Shown: positions 22,976-33,216 of the stretch, in pieces
Position numbering within the stretch: position 1 is the first letter of the stretch
Layout of the letters: each line of letters starts with the position of its first letter
DNA from: Methylophilus sp. TWE2
GTDB lineage: Bacteria; Pseudomonadota; Gammaproteobacteria; Burkholderiales; Methylophilaceae
Assembly (NCBI RefSeq): GCF_001183865.1
Contig: NZ_CP012020.1
Span: forward strand, 2,723,839 to 2,787,838
Direction of reading: 5' to 3'
DNA length: 64,000 bases
Program-made: the position numbers and the translations under genes
The notes under the pieces: model-generated
Told to the model about the DNA's origin: nothing
The model's input: only the letters and a program-made list of their open reading frames with translations
Database searches by the model: none

Positions 22976-23719
22976 TCAGTCGCCTTGGTACTCTTTGAGT
23001 AGCCTAGCCTCTTCTTTCGTCAACGGCCTTTCAGCCAATAAATCCGGGCGTTTCGCCCTTGTTAGCAGCAGCGATTGCTGTAATCGCCATTGTCTAATCT
23101 TTTCGTGGTGCCCTGACAGTAATACGTCGGGCACCTTCAATCCTGCAAATTCTTCCGGGCGGGTGTAGTGCGGATAATCGAGCAGGCCATTCACAAAAGA
23201 ATCTTCCTGCGCCGAATCGGCATCGCCTAACGCACCTGGTAACTGACGGATGATCGCATCCAGCAACACCATGGCAGGCAACTCACCGCCACTCAACACA
23301 TAATCCCCAATGGAGATTTCTTCATCCACCAGGGTATCCAGCACACGCTGGTCTACCCCTTCATAGCGGCTGGCTAATAGCACCAGCCCCTGTAACTCTT
23401 TAAGCTGCAACACTTTTTCGTGTGTCAGCGGTTTGCCTCGGGGTGACAAATGGATCACCCTTGGCGTTACTCCTTGCGACTGTAACCGCGCTTTCGCATC
23501 ACCAATGGCATTTGCCAGCGGTTCCGCCAGCATCACCATACCAGGACCACCACCATACGGCCTGTCATCCACTGTGTGATGCACATCTTGCGTGTATTGG
23601 CGCGGATTAGTCAGCGTTAACTGATACAACCCTCTTTGTCTGGCTCGGCTGGTAATGCCATATTCCGTCAGTGCTGCAAACATCTCAGGAAACAAACTGA
23701 TCACTTCAATCTGCATCAT
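22976..23719 (-). CDS. trmD: tRNA (guanine-N1)-methyltransferase
   Basis: 247 residues with '[11 protein letters not shown]', the trefoil-knot SAM site '[33 protein letters not shown]' and '[13 protein letters not shown]'. It methylates G37 of tRNAs to prevent frameshifting. Two consecutive Met codons are possible starts. It follows rimM by 15 bp. Confidence 0.97.
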   Translation of the reverse strand: MMQIEVISLFPEMFAALTEYGITSRARQRGLYQLTLTNPRQYTQDVHHTVDDRPYGGGPGMVMLAEPLANAIGDAKARLQSQGVTPRVIHLSPRGKPLTHEKVLQLKELQGLVLLASRYEGVDQRVLDTLVDEEISIGDYVLSGGELPAMVLLDAIIRQLPGALGDADSAQEDSFVNGLLDYPHYTRPEEFAGLKVPDVLLSGHHEKIRQWRLQQSLLLTRAKRPDLLAERPLTKEEARLLKEYQGD

Positions 23720-23734
23720 GAGATCAGCTTTCTT

Positions 23735-24286
23735 TTAAAAATCGGCATCCCAGTCCACCAACACCGTACCCGCCTTGACATCCACCTCGGGCACAGCCTC
23801 ACTGGTAAAAGGAATCAAACGCTCGCGATACTCTTCGCGCAATTTTCCATCCTTGCCTTTCACCTGGGTCGGCTTTAACTCACGTACAACCAGCACGTCG
23901 TTAGCGCCAGTTTCAAGCACTTGCGTAATCTTGCCGAAATCCACACCTTCAGTATTGCGAACATGCAAACCAATCAGGTCAGACCAGTAATACTCGCCTT
24001 CATCAGGCTCAGGCAATGCCTCACGCGGTACAGCAATTTGCTGACCTTTGAGCGCAAATGCCGCATCCCGGTCACTCACACCCACCAGCTTCACCAGTAA
24101 CACATCGTTATGGATTTTGGCTTGTTCTATGGAGGTTTCACGCCAGTTAGGTGCTTTTCCTATCCACCATACCTCGTAGTCAAGCAAGCCATCCAGATAC
24201 TCTGTGTCAGGCACGACTTTTAGCCAGCCATAAACGCCATATGGGGCGACAATGCGCCCCATCACAACCATGTTCTCAAACGCCAT
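23735..24286 (-). CDS. rimM: Ribosome maturation factor RimM
   Basis: 183 residues: N-terminal RimM barrel ('VVMGRIVAPYGVYGWLKVVPDTE') and C-terminal PRC barrel ('YYWSDLIGLHVRNTEGVDFGKITQVLETGANDVLVV'). It assists 16S 3' domain assembly around uS19. It lies between rpsP (22 bp) and trmD (15 bp) in the conserved operon. Confidence 0.96.
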   Translation of the reverse strand: MAFENMVVMGRIVAPYGVYGWLKVVPDTEYLDGLLDYEVWWIGKAPNWRETSIEQAKIHNDVLLVKLVGVSDRDAAFALKGQQIAVPREALPEPDEGEYYWSDLIGLHVRNTEGVDFGKITQVLETGANDVLVVRELKPTQVKGKDGKLREEYRERLIPFTSEAVPEVDVKAGTVLVDWDADF

Positions 24287-24308
24287 CTGAATTTAGGCGT
24301 CGAAACAA

Positions 24309-24743
24309 TTACTCAGCAGCTGGTGTTTCAGCGGCTTCTGCGGCTGCAGCGTCAGCCTCTGCTTTAGCCTTAGCGGCAGCTTCTGCAGCGGCGGCATCAG
24401 CTTCAGCCTTTAACTTTGCAGCAGCTTCAGCAATGGCTTTCTCTTTAGCAGCTTCAGCTTTAGCAGTTTCTTTAGCTTTAACTGCAGCCATGCCTTCGGC
24501 ACCTTTAGCGTGGAATTTAACCAGGCGCGCAACGGTGTCGGACAGTTGTGCACCGTTCTCAACCCAGTATTGTGTACGTGCTTCATCGATACGCAGGCCT
24601 TCAGCGCCAGCGCGTGCAGATGGATTGTAGAAACCAACGCGCTCGATAAAACGACCGTCACGACGGTTGCGGGAATCTGCCACAACTACGCTGTAAAACG
24701 GGTTCTTTTTAGAGCCACCACGTGATAAACGAATAACGACCAT
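24309..24743 (-). CDS. rpsP: Ribosomal protein bS16 with a long Ala/Lys/Glu tail
   Basis: The first 85 residues are a normal bS16: '[40 protein letters not shown]'. The protein then continues about 55 residues beyond the usual length (typically 80-90), in a repetitive Ala/Lys/Glu helix built of units such as [13 protein letters not shown]. The DNA of this tail is internally repetitive (24310-24480). Some betaproteobacteria have shorter alanine-rich extensions; this is a long example. First gene of the rpsP-rimM-trmD-rplS operon. Confidence 0.95.
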   Translation of the reverse strand: MVVIRLSRGGSKKNPFYSVVVADSRNRRDGRFIERVGFYNPSARAGAEGLRIDEARTQYWVENGAQLSDTVARLVKFHAKGAEGMAAVKAKETAKAEAAKEKAIAEAAAKLKAEADAAAAEAAAKAKAEADAAAAEAAETPAAE

Positions 24744-24823
24744 AATCTTGTTCTCTTAAAATGAATTTCTTTGCAGAAAGGCGCGGATTATACTTGATTT
24801 TTTAAGCAGGTGGCAAGTCTTTT

Positions 24824-25525
24824 TCACTTGCCAGAATGCGTGTTTCTGTATGGCGTTGGATCAACCACGCCCGCTTGTGCAAATCCAGCTTTGCGGAAAC
24901 GGCAGGAATCACAGACGCCGCAAGCGGCGCCCTGATCATCTGCCTGATAGCAGGAAACTGTGAGCCCGTAATCCACACCTAAGGCATGCCCCGTCCGGAT
25001 AATATCGGCCTTGGTCATATCAATGAGTGGCGCATGCACGGTAATGGTTTGCCCCTCAACCGCTGCCTTGGTAGCCAGATTGGCCATCTGCTGGAAAGCC
25101 TTGACATACTCGCCACGACAATCCGGATAACCGGAATAATCCAGGGCGTTCACCCCAATAAAAATATCACGTGCCTGTAACACCTCCGCCCAGGCCAGGG
25201 ACAAGGAAAGCATAATCGTATTGCGCGCCGGGACATAGGTGACAGGAATGCCTTGCGTTTCCTGCTCGGGCACGGCGATATTATTGTCAGTGAGGGCGGA
25301 GCCGCCAAACAGCGATAAATCCAGTTGCACTGTTTTATGCTCAACCGCACCCAATGCCTGCGCAACACGCTGGGCGGCCAGCAACTCTACATTGTGCCGC
25401 TGATGGTAATCCAGACTCAGGCAATAGCAGTCATAGCCCTGAGATTTGGCAATGGCCAGCACGGTGCTGGAATCCAGCCCGCCAGATAATAAAATAACGG
25501 CTTTAGGTTTTTGAGATGCTGCCAA
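24824..25525 (-). CDS. queC: 7-cyano-7-deazaguanine synthase (TTG start)
   Basis: 233 residues. PP-loop '[17 protein letters not shown]' and a C-terminal zinc site '[21 protein letters not shown]'. It makes preQ0 for queuosine. The best start is the TTG at 25523-25525: AAGGAG lies 7 nt upstream, the distance to the queE stop is 2 bp, and the product length fits (E. coli 231). A GTG nine codons further up lies inside queE and has no ribosome site. Last gene of the ruv-tol-pal-que run. Confidence 0.93.
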   Translation of the reverse strand: MAASQKPKAVILLSGGLDSSTVLAIAKSQGYDCYCLSLDYHQRHNVELLAAQRVAQALGAVEHKTVQLDLSLFGGSALTDNNIAVPEQETQGIPVTYVPARNTIMLSLSLAWAEVLQARDIFIGVNALDYSGYPDCRGEYVKAFQQMANLATKAAVEGQTITVHAPLIDMTKADIIRTGHALGVDYGLTVSCYQADDQGAACGVCDSCRFRKAGFAQAGVVDPTPYRNTHSGK

Positions 25526-25527
25526 AC

Positions 25528-26169
25528 TTATACTCCTTGCTTCTCGCCCCACAGGATTTTATGCAACTGTAGCTGCATGCGCACCTTGAGATGATCCTGC
25601 AAAATCCAGCTGGCCAATGTTTCGCCACTGACATCATGAAAACTTGGAGAGAATAACTGGTCGCAATGAGCCGGGAATGGACGGGTTTGCAGCATCCGCT
25701 TAGCCCAGTCGTAATCATCACGGCTGCAAATCACCCACTTCACTTCATCTCCGGCTTTCAGCAGGGGTAGATTTTCCCAGCGGTTTTTTTCAACCTCACC
25801 AGAACCGGGGGTTTTGATGTCCATAATGATTTTTACCCGTGAATCTACATCTGCGATATCCATGGCGCCACTGGTTTCCAGTGACACCTGGTAACCAGCA
25901 TCACTCAGACGCATCAATAATTCGATACATGGCTTCTGCGCCAATGGCTCTCCTCCTGTCACGCAGACATAACGCGTGTCATAAGCGGCAATCTGCTGCA
26001 TGATTTCATCAAGCGTCATATTACTGCCACCTTTGAATGCGTATTCGGTATCACAATAACCACAACGCAAAGGGCAACCGGTCAGGCGGATAAAAATCGT
26101 TGGCAGGCCAACACGCGAGCTCTCGCCCTGCAATGAATAGAAAATCTCGAAAATTCTGAGTGTAGTCAT
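25528..26169 (-). CDS. queE: 7-carboxy-7-deazaguanine synthase (radical SAM)
   Basis: 213 residues. Radical-SAM cluster motif in '[15 protein letters not shown]' (CxxxCxxC), preceded by '[20 protein letters not shown]'; 'VTGGEPLAQ' and 'SLETSGA' follow. It converts carboxytetrahydropterin to CDG in the queuosine pathway, the step before QueC. It lies 84 bp after cpoB and 2 bp before queC. Confidence 0.95.
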   Translation of the reverse strand: MTTLRIFEIFYSLQGESSRVGLPTIFIRLTGCPLRCGYCDTEYAFKGGSNMTLDEIMQQIAAYDTRYVCVTGGEPLAQKPCIELLMRLSDAGYQVSLETSGAMDIADVDSRVKIIMDIKTPGSGEVEKNRWENLPLLKAGDEVKWVICSRDDYDWAKRMLQTRPFPAHCDQLFSPSFHDVSGETLASWILQDHLKVRMQLQLHKILWGEKQGV

Positions 26170-26253
26170 GAGGATATGAAAATAAAACGGGCAGATATTG
26201 CTATCTGCCCGCTATTATCGCCGAAATAAGCTAATTTCAATAACGAAAATCTG

Positions 26254-27123
26254 CTATTTGATACTTTCCAGCACCTTGAGGCGTTTTTGCGCACTGGGCG
26301 TCACTTCTGCCGATGGGTATGCCGCAATCAACTCTTTCAGGGTTTTCTTGGCGGCTGGAATCTGCCCCAGCTGAATCTGGCTATTGGCCAGGTTCAGCAT
26401 GGCGTTAGGTGCCAGCGAATGCGATGCGTAACTATCCAGGAACTTCTGCTGTGTAGCTGCCGAAGACTTGTAACTCTTGAGCGCAAACTGCACATAACCC
26501 ATACCGTAAAGCGCATCAGGGGTTAACTTGCTTCCTGAGTAATTTTTCAAAAAAGCATCATAGGCATTAAACGCTTCTTTGTACTTGCCTGCTTGGTTCA
26601 GTGACTCGGCTTCGGCAAACGCACTCAACTCTTGCTGTGGAACATCTGCCTTGATATTAACGTTACCACCATTTCCACCATTGGCGCCAGGCGTTGCCGC
26701 TTGGCCACTGGTGACTGACTGGGCAAGCGTTTCCAGATTGCGCACGCGTGTATCCAAATCAGTATAAGCCGCATTCTGCTTGGTACGCATGTCTTCCAAC
26801 TGGTGCGTCACCACTTCCAGGTCGCCCTTGAGCTGCGCAACATCCTGACGGATTTGCTCGAGCTGGTTTTGCATGTCAAGCAAGCCCTTGCCATTGATTA
26901 ATGCTTCCAGGCTTTGCACACGCTTGTCTAGAGACTGTTGTGTACGCGTCAGATCCGTAATGGCCTTTTGCTGGGCATCATGATCAGACGTTTGCTTGTT
27001 TTCCAGCTCGAGGATGCGTTTTCTGGCTTCAGTATCATCAAATAACGCCGCATGGCTGGCTGTTGTAACAGCCAGCCCCAAGGCGATCAACGTCGCAGAT
27101 AATCGCAAATTACTGACCTGCAT
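26254..27123 (-). CDS. cpoB: Cell division coordinator CpoB (YbgF)
   Basis: 289 residues: signal peptide (ends about 'ASHA'), a long coiled coil (about 35-145) that trimerises in the family, a Gly/Asn-rich linker ('GANGGNGGN'), and a C-terminal TPR domain (about 165-289). It links the Tol-Pal system to septal peptidoglycan synthesis in the periplasm. The start overlaps the end of pal by 14 bp. Confidence 0.94.
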   Translation of the reverse strand: MQVSNLRLSATLIALGLAVTTASHAALFDDTEARKRILELENKQTSDHDAQQKAITDLTRTQQSLDKRVQSLEALINGKGLLDMQNQLEQIRQDVAQLKGDLEVVTHQLEDMRTKQNAAYTDLDTRVRNLETLAQSVTSGQAATPGANGGNGGNVNIKADVPQQELSAFAEAESLNQAGKYKEAFNAYDAFLKNYSGSKLTPDALYGMGYVQFALKSYKSSAATQQKFLDSYASHSLAPNAMLNLANSQIQLGQIPAAKKTLKELIAAYPSAEVTPSAQKRLKVLESIK

Positions 27124-27661
27124 AAACGATGTCTACGCGACGATCTTGCTGGAAGCAACCGTCATCCGCGCAGTTTGCTTTGGCACGCTCTTCACCGTAG
27201 CTCACAGTTTCAATCTGGCTATCGTTAACGCCCAATACGTTCAGCGCATTTTTCACCGCCACAGAACGACGCTGACCCAATGCCAGGTTGTACTCGTGCG
27301 TGCCGCGCTCGTCAGTGTTGCCTTGCAGAACGACTTTGGTTTGTGGGTGAGCCACCAGATATTTGGCATGGTTTGCAATCAAAGATTTGTACTCATCGCG
27401 GATTGCATCGCTGTCGTAATCAAAAAACACCTGGCGTTTTGCCAACTCTGCAGCACTCAACTCATCCTTGCTGGTATCCACATCGACTGTTTTGATGTTG
27501 ATTTTGTCAGTGTTGGCAGAGCTGTCAGCGTTAGAATCCTTAGCATTTGCCATTGGGCGAGTCACGCTGGAATCTTCTACTTTGGCCGGGTTCATCGGGG
27601 TGCTTTTACAAGCAGTCAACACTAATGCCAGTGCTGCAATTGTCCAAATACTCTTGTTCAT
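27110..27661 (-). CDS. pal: Peptidoglycan-associated lipoprotein Pal
   Basis: 183 residues. Lipoprotein signal with lipobox 'LTAC' (Cys about 18), a Ser/Asp/Asn-rich linker, then an OmpA-like domain: 'VFFDYDSDAIRDEY', 'VVLQGNTDERGTHEYNLALGQRR'. It anchors the outer membrane to peptidoglycan and works with TolB. Between tolB (43-bp gap) and cpoB (overlap). Confidence 0.97.
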   Translation of the reverse strand: MNKSIWTIAALALVLTACKSTPMNPAKVEDSSVTRPMANAKDSNADSSANTDKINIKTVDVDTSKDELSAAELAKRQVFFDYDSDAIRDEYKSLIANHAKYLVAHPQTKVVLQGNTDERGTHEYNLALGQRRSVAVKNALNVLGVNDSQIETVSYGEERAKANCADDGCFQQDRRVDIVYAGQ

Positions 27662-27704
27662 ACTTTCTCCTTAAAATGAGTGACTAAAATTGACCACGGA
27701 TAAA

Positions 27705-29018
27705 CTACTTGGGTGCCGCTTGCGCAGGTCCCCAAGCAGGTTCACGAATATCTCCGCCCGCTTCTGACAGGCGCTGCCTTACTAAACCGTCCACAGTCAC
27801 CGTCGCTAGGGTGCCCTTTCCACCTACACGCGTTGCGTACATGATGGTGCGTGCGTTAGGTGCAAAAGTGGGTGACTCGTCCAACGAACCATTACTGAGC
27901 AATTTTACATCGCCCGTGCCAAGATCCTGAACGGCAACCTTAAAGGAACCGCCATCATTACGGATATAGGTCAAATACTTGCCATCCGGTGAAAAACGCG
28001 GACTCACATTATAGCTACCCTCAAACGTGACACGGGAAGCCGAACCCCCTGAAGCTGGGACTTTGTAAATCTGCGGGCGACCACCACGGTCTGAGCTGAA
28101 ATAAATATACTGGCCATCAGGTGAGAACGCTGGCTCGGTATCAATGGAGCTGCTTTTAGTCACTTGCTGCAAATTGGAACCGTCAGCAGAAATTGTATAA
28201 ATCTGCGAGTTCGCACCGTAAGTCAGCACCACTGCAAGCTTGCTACCATCAGGCGACCAGGCAGGGGCACTGTTATTGCCTTTAAAATTGGCAACGACTT
28301 TGCGTTCCCCGGTGTATAGGGACTGCACAAAGACAATTGGTTTCTTTTTCTCAAACGAGACATAAGCCATTTTAGTGCCATCAGGCGACCAGGCAGGAGA
28401 AATAATAGGCTCATTAGAAGACACCAGCGTCTGGGAATTAAAGCCATCGTAGTCTGCAATCTGCAAGGTAAAGCGTTTGCCTACCTTGGTCACATAGGCA
28501 ATACGGGTGGCAAACGCCCCTGGTTGACCGGTGAATTTTTCGTAGATCTGGTCAGCGATCAAATGCGCGACATGGCGATACTGGCTGGGCGAAACAGTAT
28601 AGGTCAGCTGCAATAAAGCGGTCTGGCGCAACACATCCATGACTTGCACAGAGACTTTGAGGTTGCCGCCAACCTGCTGCACTTCACCAAGGCTCAAGCC
28701 TTGTGCTTTCAATGCCGTCCAGTCGGTGTATTTAATCTGCGAGGCATTGGTTGGCAAGGATGGCATGCCACTAGTATTGATGATACGGAACATGCCGCTA
28801 CCGCGTAGATCGTTGCTGATAATTTCATGCAAGCGGCTTTTTTGTGAATTAGCCGGTTCAGCCATGGGCAGAATCGCGATTGGGATCTGGATAGCGCTAC
28901 CGCCACTGATCTCGATTTCCAAAGCAGCGTTGGCAGAGCCTGCAAACATGCAGGCCATCAGGCCAGCCAAAAATATGCGCCATACAGCGTATGGCAAATG
29001 ACCGTAGACAGTTTTCAT
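27705..29018 (-). CDS. tolB: Tol-Pal system protein TolB
   Basis: 437 residues from ATG 29018, chosen because GAG lies just before it and a good signal peptide (ending 'GSANA') follows; another ATG at 29036 would add six residues. After an N-terminal domain, five beta-propeller blades carry the 'ISPAWSPDGTKMAYVS' type repeat. Periplasmic; binds Pal and signals through TolA. In the standard tolQRAB-pal-cpoB order. Confidence 0.96.
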   Translation of the reverse strand: MKTVYGHLPYAVWRIFLAGLMACMFAGSANAALEIEISGGSAIQIPIAILPMAEPANSQKSRLHEIISNDLRGSGMFRIINTSGMPSLPTNASQIKYTDWTALKAQGLSLGEVQQVGGNLKVSVQVMDVLRQTALLQLTYTVSPSQYRHVAHLIADQIYEKFTGQPGAFATRIAYVTKVGKRFTLQIADYDGFNSQTLVSSNEPIISPAWSPDGTKMAYVSFEKKKPIVFVQSLYTGERKVVANFKGNNSAPAWSPDGSKLAVVLTYGANSQIYTISADGSNLQQVTKSSSIDTEPAFSPDGQYIYFSSDRGGRPQIYKVPASGGSASRVTFEGSYNVSPRFSPDGKYLTYIRNDGGSFKVAVQDLGTGDVKLLSNGSLDESPTFAPNARTIMYATRVGGKGTLATVTVDGLVRQRLSEAGGDIREPAWGPAQAAPK

Positions 29019-29084
29019 GATCTCAGTTTTATTCATTAGTGTTATGTACAAGAATTATAACGAAAAGCCCAGGCAGGTCATAAT

Positions 29085-29921
29085 TTAGCCTCTAGGCTTT
29101 AATTTCAAACGAATCTGCTCCAGCAATTTTCTGCGTTCTGCAGGATGATCTTCGCCCGGCAAATCAAACGGCTTGGCTGACAGCACAGCCCGCATGACTG
29201 CATCATCACACACGGCATCGCCGGACCCTTTAGCCAGTTTGGGCATCCCGGAAATATCCCCGGTCACTGTCAACTGCATGTCTACGGCTAATTCCGGGTT
29301 TGAAACCGGGCATAAACCAGGGTTCACATTACTGCGAATCTTGCGCTTCATGAGTTCAGCGTAATATCCCAATACAGAGGGATCCACCGCGGCGGCCGCA
29401 GCGGCTTGCTGCGCTTCCATATCCTGCTGCCGCATCGCTTCCTGAATTTTCTTAAGCTTATCTTCTTCCTCTTGTTTACGCAGGGCTTCCTGAATTTTCT
29501 TCAGTTTTTCTTCCTGTTTTTTCTGCTCCAGCTCTTTCTTTTTCTCTTCTTCTAGCTGCCTTTTTTTCTCATCTTCCTGCTTTTTGAGTGCAATTTGCGC
29601 TTCTTGTTCCGCTTGATTGACTTGAGGGTCAGGTTTAGGCTGCGGTGGAGGCGGCTCTGGCTCAGGGGGTTTAGGCTCTGGCTTGGGTTCCGGCTCAGGC
29701 GGTGGCGGCGTTGGTTCAACGGGTTTGGTGACCGGTTTGGCCGGTTGCTTACTGGGTAAACTGTCCCATAATGTGGCTTCCATGACACTGGGATTGACGT
29801 GCACTGCTTTCCAGTCAACCATGAAAATCATACCCAGGAACAACAATACATGCATCAGTACAGAAAGTACTGCCGCGCGTTTGCGTATTGCCTGATCTTG
29901 GGGGGACAAATCGATTTTCAT
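29085..29921 (-). CDS. tolA: Tol-Pal system protein TolA
   Basis: 278 residues: one N-terminal membrane helix (about 18-36), a Pro/Lys/Glu-rich region, then a long Lys/Glu/Gln helix. The C-terminal TonB-like domain carries 'MKRKIRSNVNPG', 'LAVDMQLTVTGDISGMPKLAKGSGDAVCDDAVMRAV' and 'LPGEDHPAERRKLL'. It spans the periplasm to connect TolQR energy to TolB-Pal. Shorter than E. coli TolA (421). Confidence 0.95.
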   Translation of the reverse strand: MKIDLSPQDQAIRKRAAVLSVLMHVLLFLGMIFMVDWKAVHVNPSVMEATLWDSLPSKQPAKPVTKPVEPTPPPPEPEPKPEPKPPEPEPPPPQPKPDPQVNQAEQEAQIALKKQEDEKKRQLEEEKKKELEQKKQEEKLKKIQEALRKQEEEDKLKKIQEAMRQQDMEAQQAAAAAAVDPSVLGYYAELMKRKIRSNVNPGLCPVSNPELAVDMQLTVTGDISGMPKLAKGSGDAVCDDAVMRAVLSAKPFDLPGEDHPAERRKLLEQIRLKLKPRG

Positions 29922-29972
29922 CTGGATAGGGTCGCGTTAAAAGATTACCACGTAGTTTGAGTCATTGGCTGC

Positions 29973-30365
29973 TTACTTTTCGTTCTGGAATAGCAAGCCA
30001 ACCTTATCGACCTGTGCCTGCTTGAGGATATCCATCACCGAGACCACCTCGCCATAAGGAGTGTTTTTGTCCGCCGAAACCACGACCGGCTTTTCGGCTT
30101 CGGACAGCCGTTGACGAATCAAGGCCAGCATATCATCGCGCTCCATCTCCTTGCCATCCATCATGACAGTGCCCTCTTTCTTGACAGTGACAACAATCGG
30201 ATCACCGCTTTGCTTGAGCGCTTGACCGACTTTAGGTAGCTCCACCATGCCAGGATTGGTCATGGGTGCAGTGACCATGAAAATCACCAGCAACACCAGC
30301 GTCACGTCGATATAAGGAACGACGTTAATCTGGTTCATCATGCGCCGTTTACGCGTTCTGCTCAT
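29973..30365 (-). CDS. tolR: Tol-Pal system protein TolR
   Basis: 130 residues. One transmembrane segment with the proton-channel aspartate in 'INVVPYIDVTLVLLVIFMVTAPM', and an ExbD/TolR periplasmic domain ('VVVSADKNTPYGEVVSVMD'). It forms the proton-driven motor with TolQ, 11 bp after it. Confidence 0.96.
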   Translation of the reverse strand: MSRTRKRRMMNQINVVPYIDVTLVLLVIFMVTAPMTNPGMVELPKVGQALKQSGDPIVVTVKKEGTVMMDGKEMERDDMLALIRQRLSEAEKPVVVSADKNTPYGEVVSVMDILKQAQVDKVGLLFQNEK

Positions 30366-30376
30366 ACGGACTCCAA

Positions 30377-31051
30377 TCAGGCTCTACGTTGCAAAATATT
30401 GGTAAATTCTTCGATAAAGCTTTCGTAACGCACAGAGAGGCGATCAACGCCCGCAGCGAAACGGTTATAGGCAATCACGGCCGGAATCGCCGCAAACAAG
30501 CCAATGGCCGTTGCCACCAAGGCTTCTGCAATCCCTGGTGCAACCTGGCTCAGGGTCGCCTGTGCCACATTAGATAGACCACGGAAAGCATTCATAATGC
30601 CCCAGACAGTGCCAAACAAACCGATGTATGGACTGACAGAACCGACAGAGGCCAGGAATGGCAAATGGGAGTCCAGGTAGTCGAGCTCACGGTTATAGGC
30701 TGCACGCATGGCTCGACGCGTCGCTTCCATCACGTCACTCACTTCGGTATCTTTTTGCTGCTTGTAGCGGATAAATTCCTTCAACCCAGCCTGAAAAATA
30801 CTGGCCATGCCTTGCGGTGTTTTCCTGCCGGCAGTGATGCGCTCATAGAGCTCGTTCAGGTCACCGCCAGACCAAAACTGGGCTTCAAACTGATCTACAT
30901 TTTCATTTGCCACCTTCAAGGAAAACACTTTAATGAAGATATACCACCAGGAGACCAGCGAGGTCAGCAGCAGGATCAGCATCACCAGCTGTACTGGCAA
31001 ACTGGCCCCGCTCACCAGGGTAAAAATCGACATATCGTTTGTTACATTCAT
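30377..31051 (-). CDS. tolQ: Tol-Pal system protein TolQ
   Basis: 224 residues, MotA/TolQ/ExbB proton-channel family. Three transmembrane segments (about 15-37, 135-157 and 170-195), with 'SVGSVSPYIGLFGTVWGIMNAF' and 'PGIAEALVATAIGLFAAIPAVIAYN'. Its start overlaps the end of ybgC by 4 bp. Confidence 0.96.
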   Translation of the reverse strand: MNVTNDMSIFTLVSGASLPVQLVMLILLLTSLVSWWYIFIKVFSLKVANENVDQFEAQFWSGGDLNELYERITAGRKTPQGMASIFQAGLKEFIRYKQQKDTEVSDVMEATRRAMRAAYNRELDYLDSHLPFLASVGSVSPYIGLFGTVWGIMNAFRGLSNVAQATLSQVAPGIAEALVATAIGLFAAIPAVIAYNRFAAGVDRLSVRYESFIEEFTNILQRRA

Positions 31052-31455
31052 GAAGACTCCAGTGCAATTTTGATACGGGCCGGAATACCCGTGGGTTTAA
31101 ATGAATCTGCATCCACACAGGCCACCTTGACCTGCGCCTCAATTAAAACGGTGTCATCACGCATGATGTGTTGACGGCAACTGAAGCTGCCACGTCCCAT
31201 TTCCATCAATTGTGAAAACACTTCTAACTCATCATCCAGCCGTGCTGGTTTTTTAAACTGTAGTTGCATGCTGTGCACCACGAACAATACCTGTTCCTGC
31301 TGCGTTAACGTGCTCTGCGTGAAGCCTGAAGCGCGCAACCACTCAGTCCGTGCGCGCTCCATAAAATTCAGGTAGCGGCTGTGATATACCACACCACCGG
31401 CATCGGTATCCTCGTAATAGACGCGAACCGGGAACACGAACATATTATTGCCCAT
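31048..31455 (-). CDS. ybgC: Tol-Pal-associated acyl-CoA thioesterase
   Basis: 135 residues, hot-dog fold: '[34 protein letters not shown]', with the catalytic Asp in 'EDTDAGG'. The ATG at 31455 is chosen because the leader before 'FPVRVYYED' then matches E. coli YbgC in length. A later ATG at 31443 and a GTG at 31470 are alternatives. It overlaps the end of ruvB by 11 bp. Confidence 0.93.
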   Translation of the reverse strand: MGNNMFVFPVRVYYEDTDAGGVVYHSRYLNFMERARTEWLRASGFTQSTLTQQEQVLFVVHSMQLQFKKPARLDDELEVFSQLMEMGRGSFSCRQHIMRDDTVLIEAQVKVACVDADSFKPTGIPARIKIALESS

Positions 31456-32488
31456 CTTGCCACAATTCACCTGACACCATACTTGCAGGCGCCTTTAGAC
31501 CGAAGTGCTGATAGGTTAACATGGTCGCCACACGTCCACGAGGCGTACGCATCAGGTAACCTTGCTGAATCAGGTAAGGCTCCAGAACATCTTCAATCGT
31601 ATCGCGTTCTTCACCAATGGCCGCAGCCAGATTATCCAATCCCACCGGGCCACCGCCAAATTTTTCAACCACCGCCTGCAATAGTTTGCGGTCCATGACA
31701 TCGAGGCCTTGCTGGTCGACATCCAGCATTTTCAAGGCAGCGTCAGCAATCACATCGGTCACAATGCCATCGGATTTGACCTGGGCATAGTCGCGCACAC
31801 GGCGCAACAAACGGTTGGCAATGCGCGGCGTACCACGTGCACGGCGCGCAATCTCAAAAGCGCCCGCCTGCTGCATGTCAACTTCGAGCAAACTGGCTGA
31901 GCGGGTCACAATTTTGGCAAGTTCGTCATGGGAGTAAAACTCAAGGCGGGCCACAATGCCGAAACGGTCCCGCAAAGGATTGGTCAGCATGCCTGCACGT
32001 GTGGTCGCGCCCACCAGCGTAAACGGCGGCAGATCCAGACGCACGCTACGTGCAGCCGGGCCTTCACCGATCATGATATCCAGCCGGTAATCTTCCATAG
32101 CCGGATATAAAATCTCTTCCACCACCGGGCTTAAGCGGTGAATTTCATCAATAAACAACACATCATTGGGTTCAAGATTGGTCAGCAAGGCAGCGAGGTC
32201 GCCTGCTCGCTCCAATACAGGGCCAGAAGTCATGCGTAAATTGACACCCATCTCTTTAGCCACGATATGGGCCAAGGTGGTTTTGCCGAGACCAGGCGGG
32301 CCAAATAGCAATACATGGTCCAGCGCTTCCTGGCGACCACGGGCGGCATTGATAAAAATCTCGAGCTGTCCACGTGCCTTTTCCTGCCCGACATATTCGT
32401 CCAGCAGTTTTGGGCGCAGTGCACGCTCCAGCGCTTCTTCCTGAACGCTGGCAGTGGCAGGCGCTACAAGTCTATCGGTTTCTATCAT
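31445..32488 (-). CDS. ruvB: Holliday junction branch-migration ATPase RuvB
   Basis: 347 residues: AAA+ ATPase with Walker A '[12 protein letters not shown]', Walker B '[10 protein letters not shown]', '[18 protein letters not shown]' sensor and arginine-finger segments, and a C-terminal winged helix ('RTPRGRVAT'). Works with RuvA to drive branch migration. It starts 152 bp after ruvA, the widest gap in this run. Confidence 0.98.
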   Translation of the reverse strand: MIETDRLVAPATASVQEEALERALRPKLLDEYVGQEKARGQLEIFINAARGRQEALDHVLLFGPPGLGKTTLAHIVAKEMGVNLRMTSGPVLERAGDLAALLTNLEPNDVLFIDEIHRLSPVVEEILYPAMEDYRLDIMIGEGPAARSVRLDLPPFTLVGATTRAGMLTNPLRDRFGIVARLEFYSHDELAKIVTRSASLLEVDMQQAGAFEIARRARGTPRIANRLLRRVRDYAQVKSDGIVTDVIADAALKMLDVDQQGLDVMDRKLLQAVVEKFGGGPVGLDNLAAAIGEERDTIEDVLEPYLIQQGYLMRTPRGRVATMLTYQHFGLKAPASMVSGELWQDGQ

Positions 32489-32640
32489 GAGTGATCGGCG
32501 ATGAAGTGCAATACAACACTAAACAATATAAGGCCTCATGCCGCGGTTAAAGAAAGTCATTTATTTTTCGTCATCATACCATGCAGCGTTTGACTATTAC
32601 AGACCATGACAGTGAGTCCACGCTCACAAGCTGCGCCGAG

Positions 32641-33216
32641 CTACTTAGCCAGATATTTGAGGGCCTGACGGATACCGTCACTGACACTGACACCGGGCTC
32701 CAGCATCTTGATGGTCGCCTGCGCCTCCCGCTCGTGGTAACCCAAGGCCACCAATGCATTGAGGATGTCATCCGTCGCGGCTTTCGCTGATGGTTGCGCA
32801 GAGGTCGATCCGGTCACCACAAATTTATCCTTGAGCTCCAACAACAAACGCTCGGCGGTTTTTTTACCAATCCCAGGAATACGGGTCAACATGGAAACTT
32901 CTTGCTGACTGACCGCCAGCATCAGGTCATTCACACTGACGCCACTTAAAATCGACAGCGCAGATTTGGCGCCTATGCCATTGACTTTGAGCAGCTGCTT
33001 AAAGGTGTTTTTTTCCTGTTCACTGCCAAAGCCATAGAGCAATTGCGCGTCTTCACGCACCACCATGTGCGTTAATACCTGCACCGGTTGCCCCAGCTCA
33101 GGCAGGTTGTAAAAAGTGCTCATGGGGACTTCGACCTCGTAACCGACACCATTGCAATCGATGACAATCAACGGTGGGGATTTTTCCAGCAACCGGCCAT
33201 TCAGACGTGCAATCAT
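32641..33216 (-). CDS. ruvA: Holliday junction DNA helicase subunit RuvA
   Basis: 191 residues from ATG 33216; sequence before it is in frame but not part of the family. OB-fold '[15 protein letters not shown]', two helix-hairpin-helix motifs ('[14 protein letters not shown]' and '[18 protein letters not shown]') and the C-terminal RuvB-binding domain. The ATG overlaps the ruvC TGA (ATGA). Confidence 0.97.
   Translation of the reverse strand: MIARLNGRLLEKSPPLIVIDCNGVGYEVEVPMSTFYNLPELGQPVQVLTHMVVREDAQLLYGFGSEQEKNTFKQLLKVNGIGAKSALSILSGVSVNDLMLAVSQQEVSMLTRIPGIGKKTAERLLLELKDKFVVTGSTSAQPSAKAATDDILNALVALGYHEREAQATIKMLEPGVSVSDGIRQALKYLAK

Noticed and set aside
24310..24480. Repetitive DNA in the rpsP tail as a CRISPR-like or tandem-repeat array
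   Set aside because: The repeats are in frame, encode an Ala/Lys/Glu helix, vary in length and have no regular spacers.
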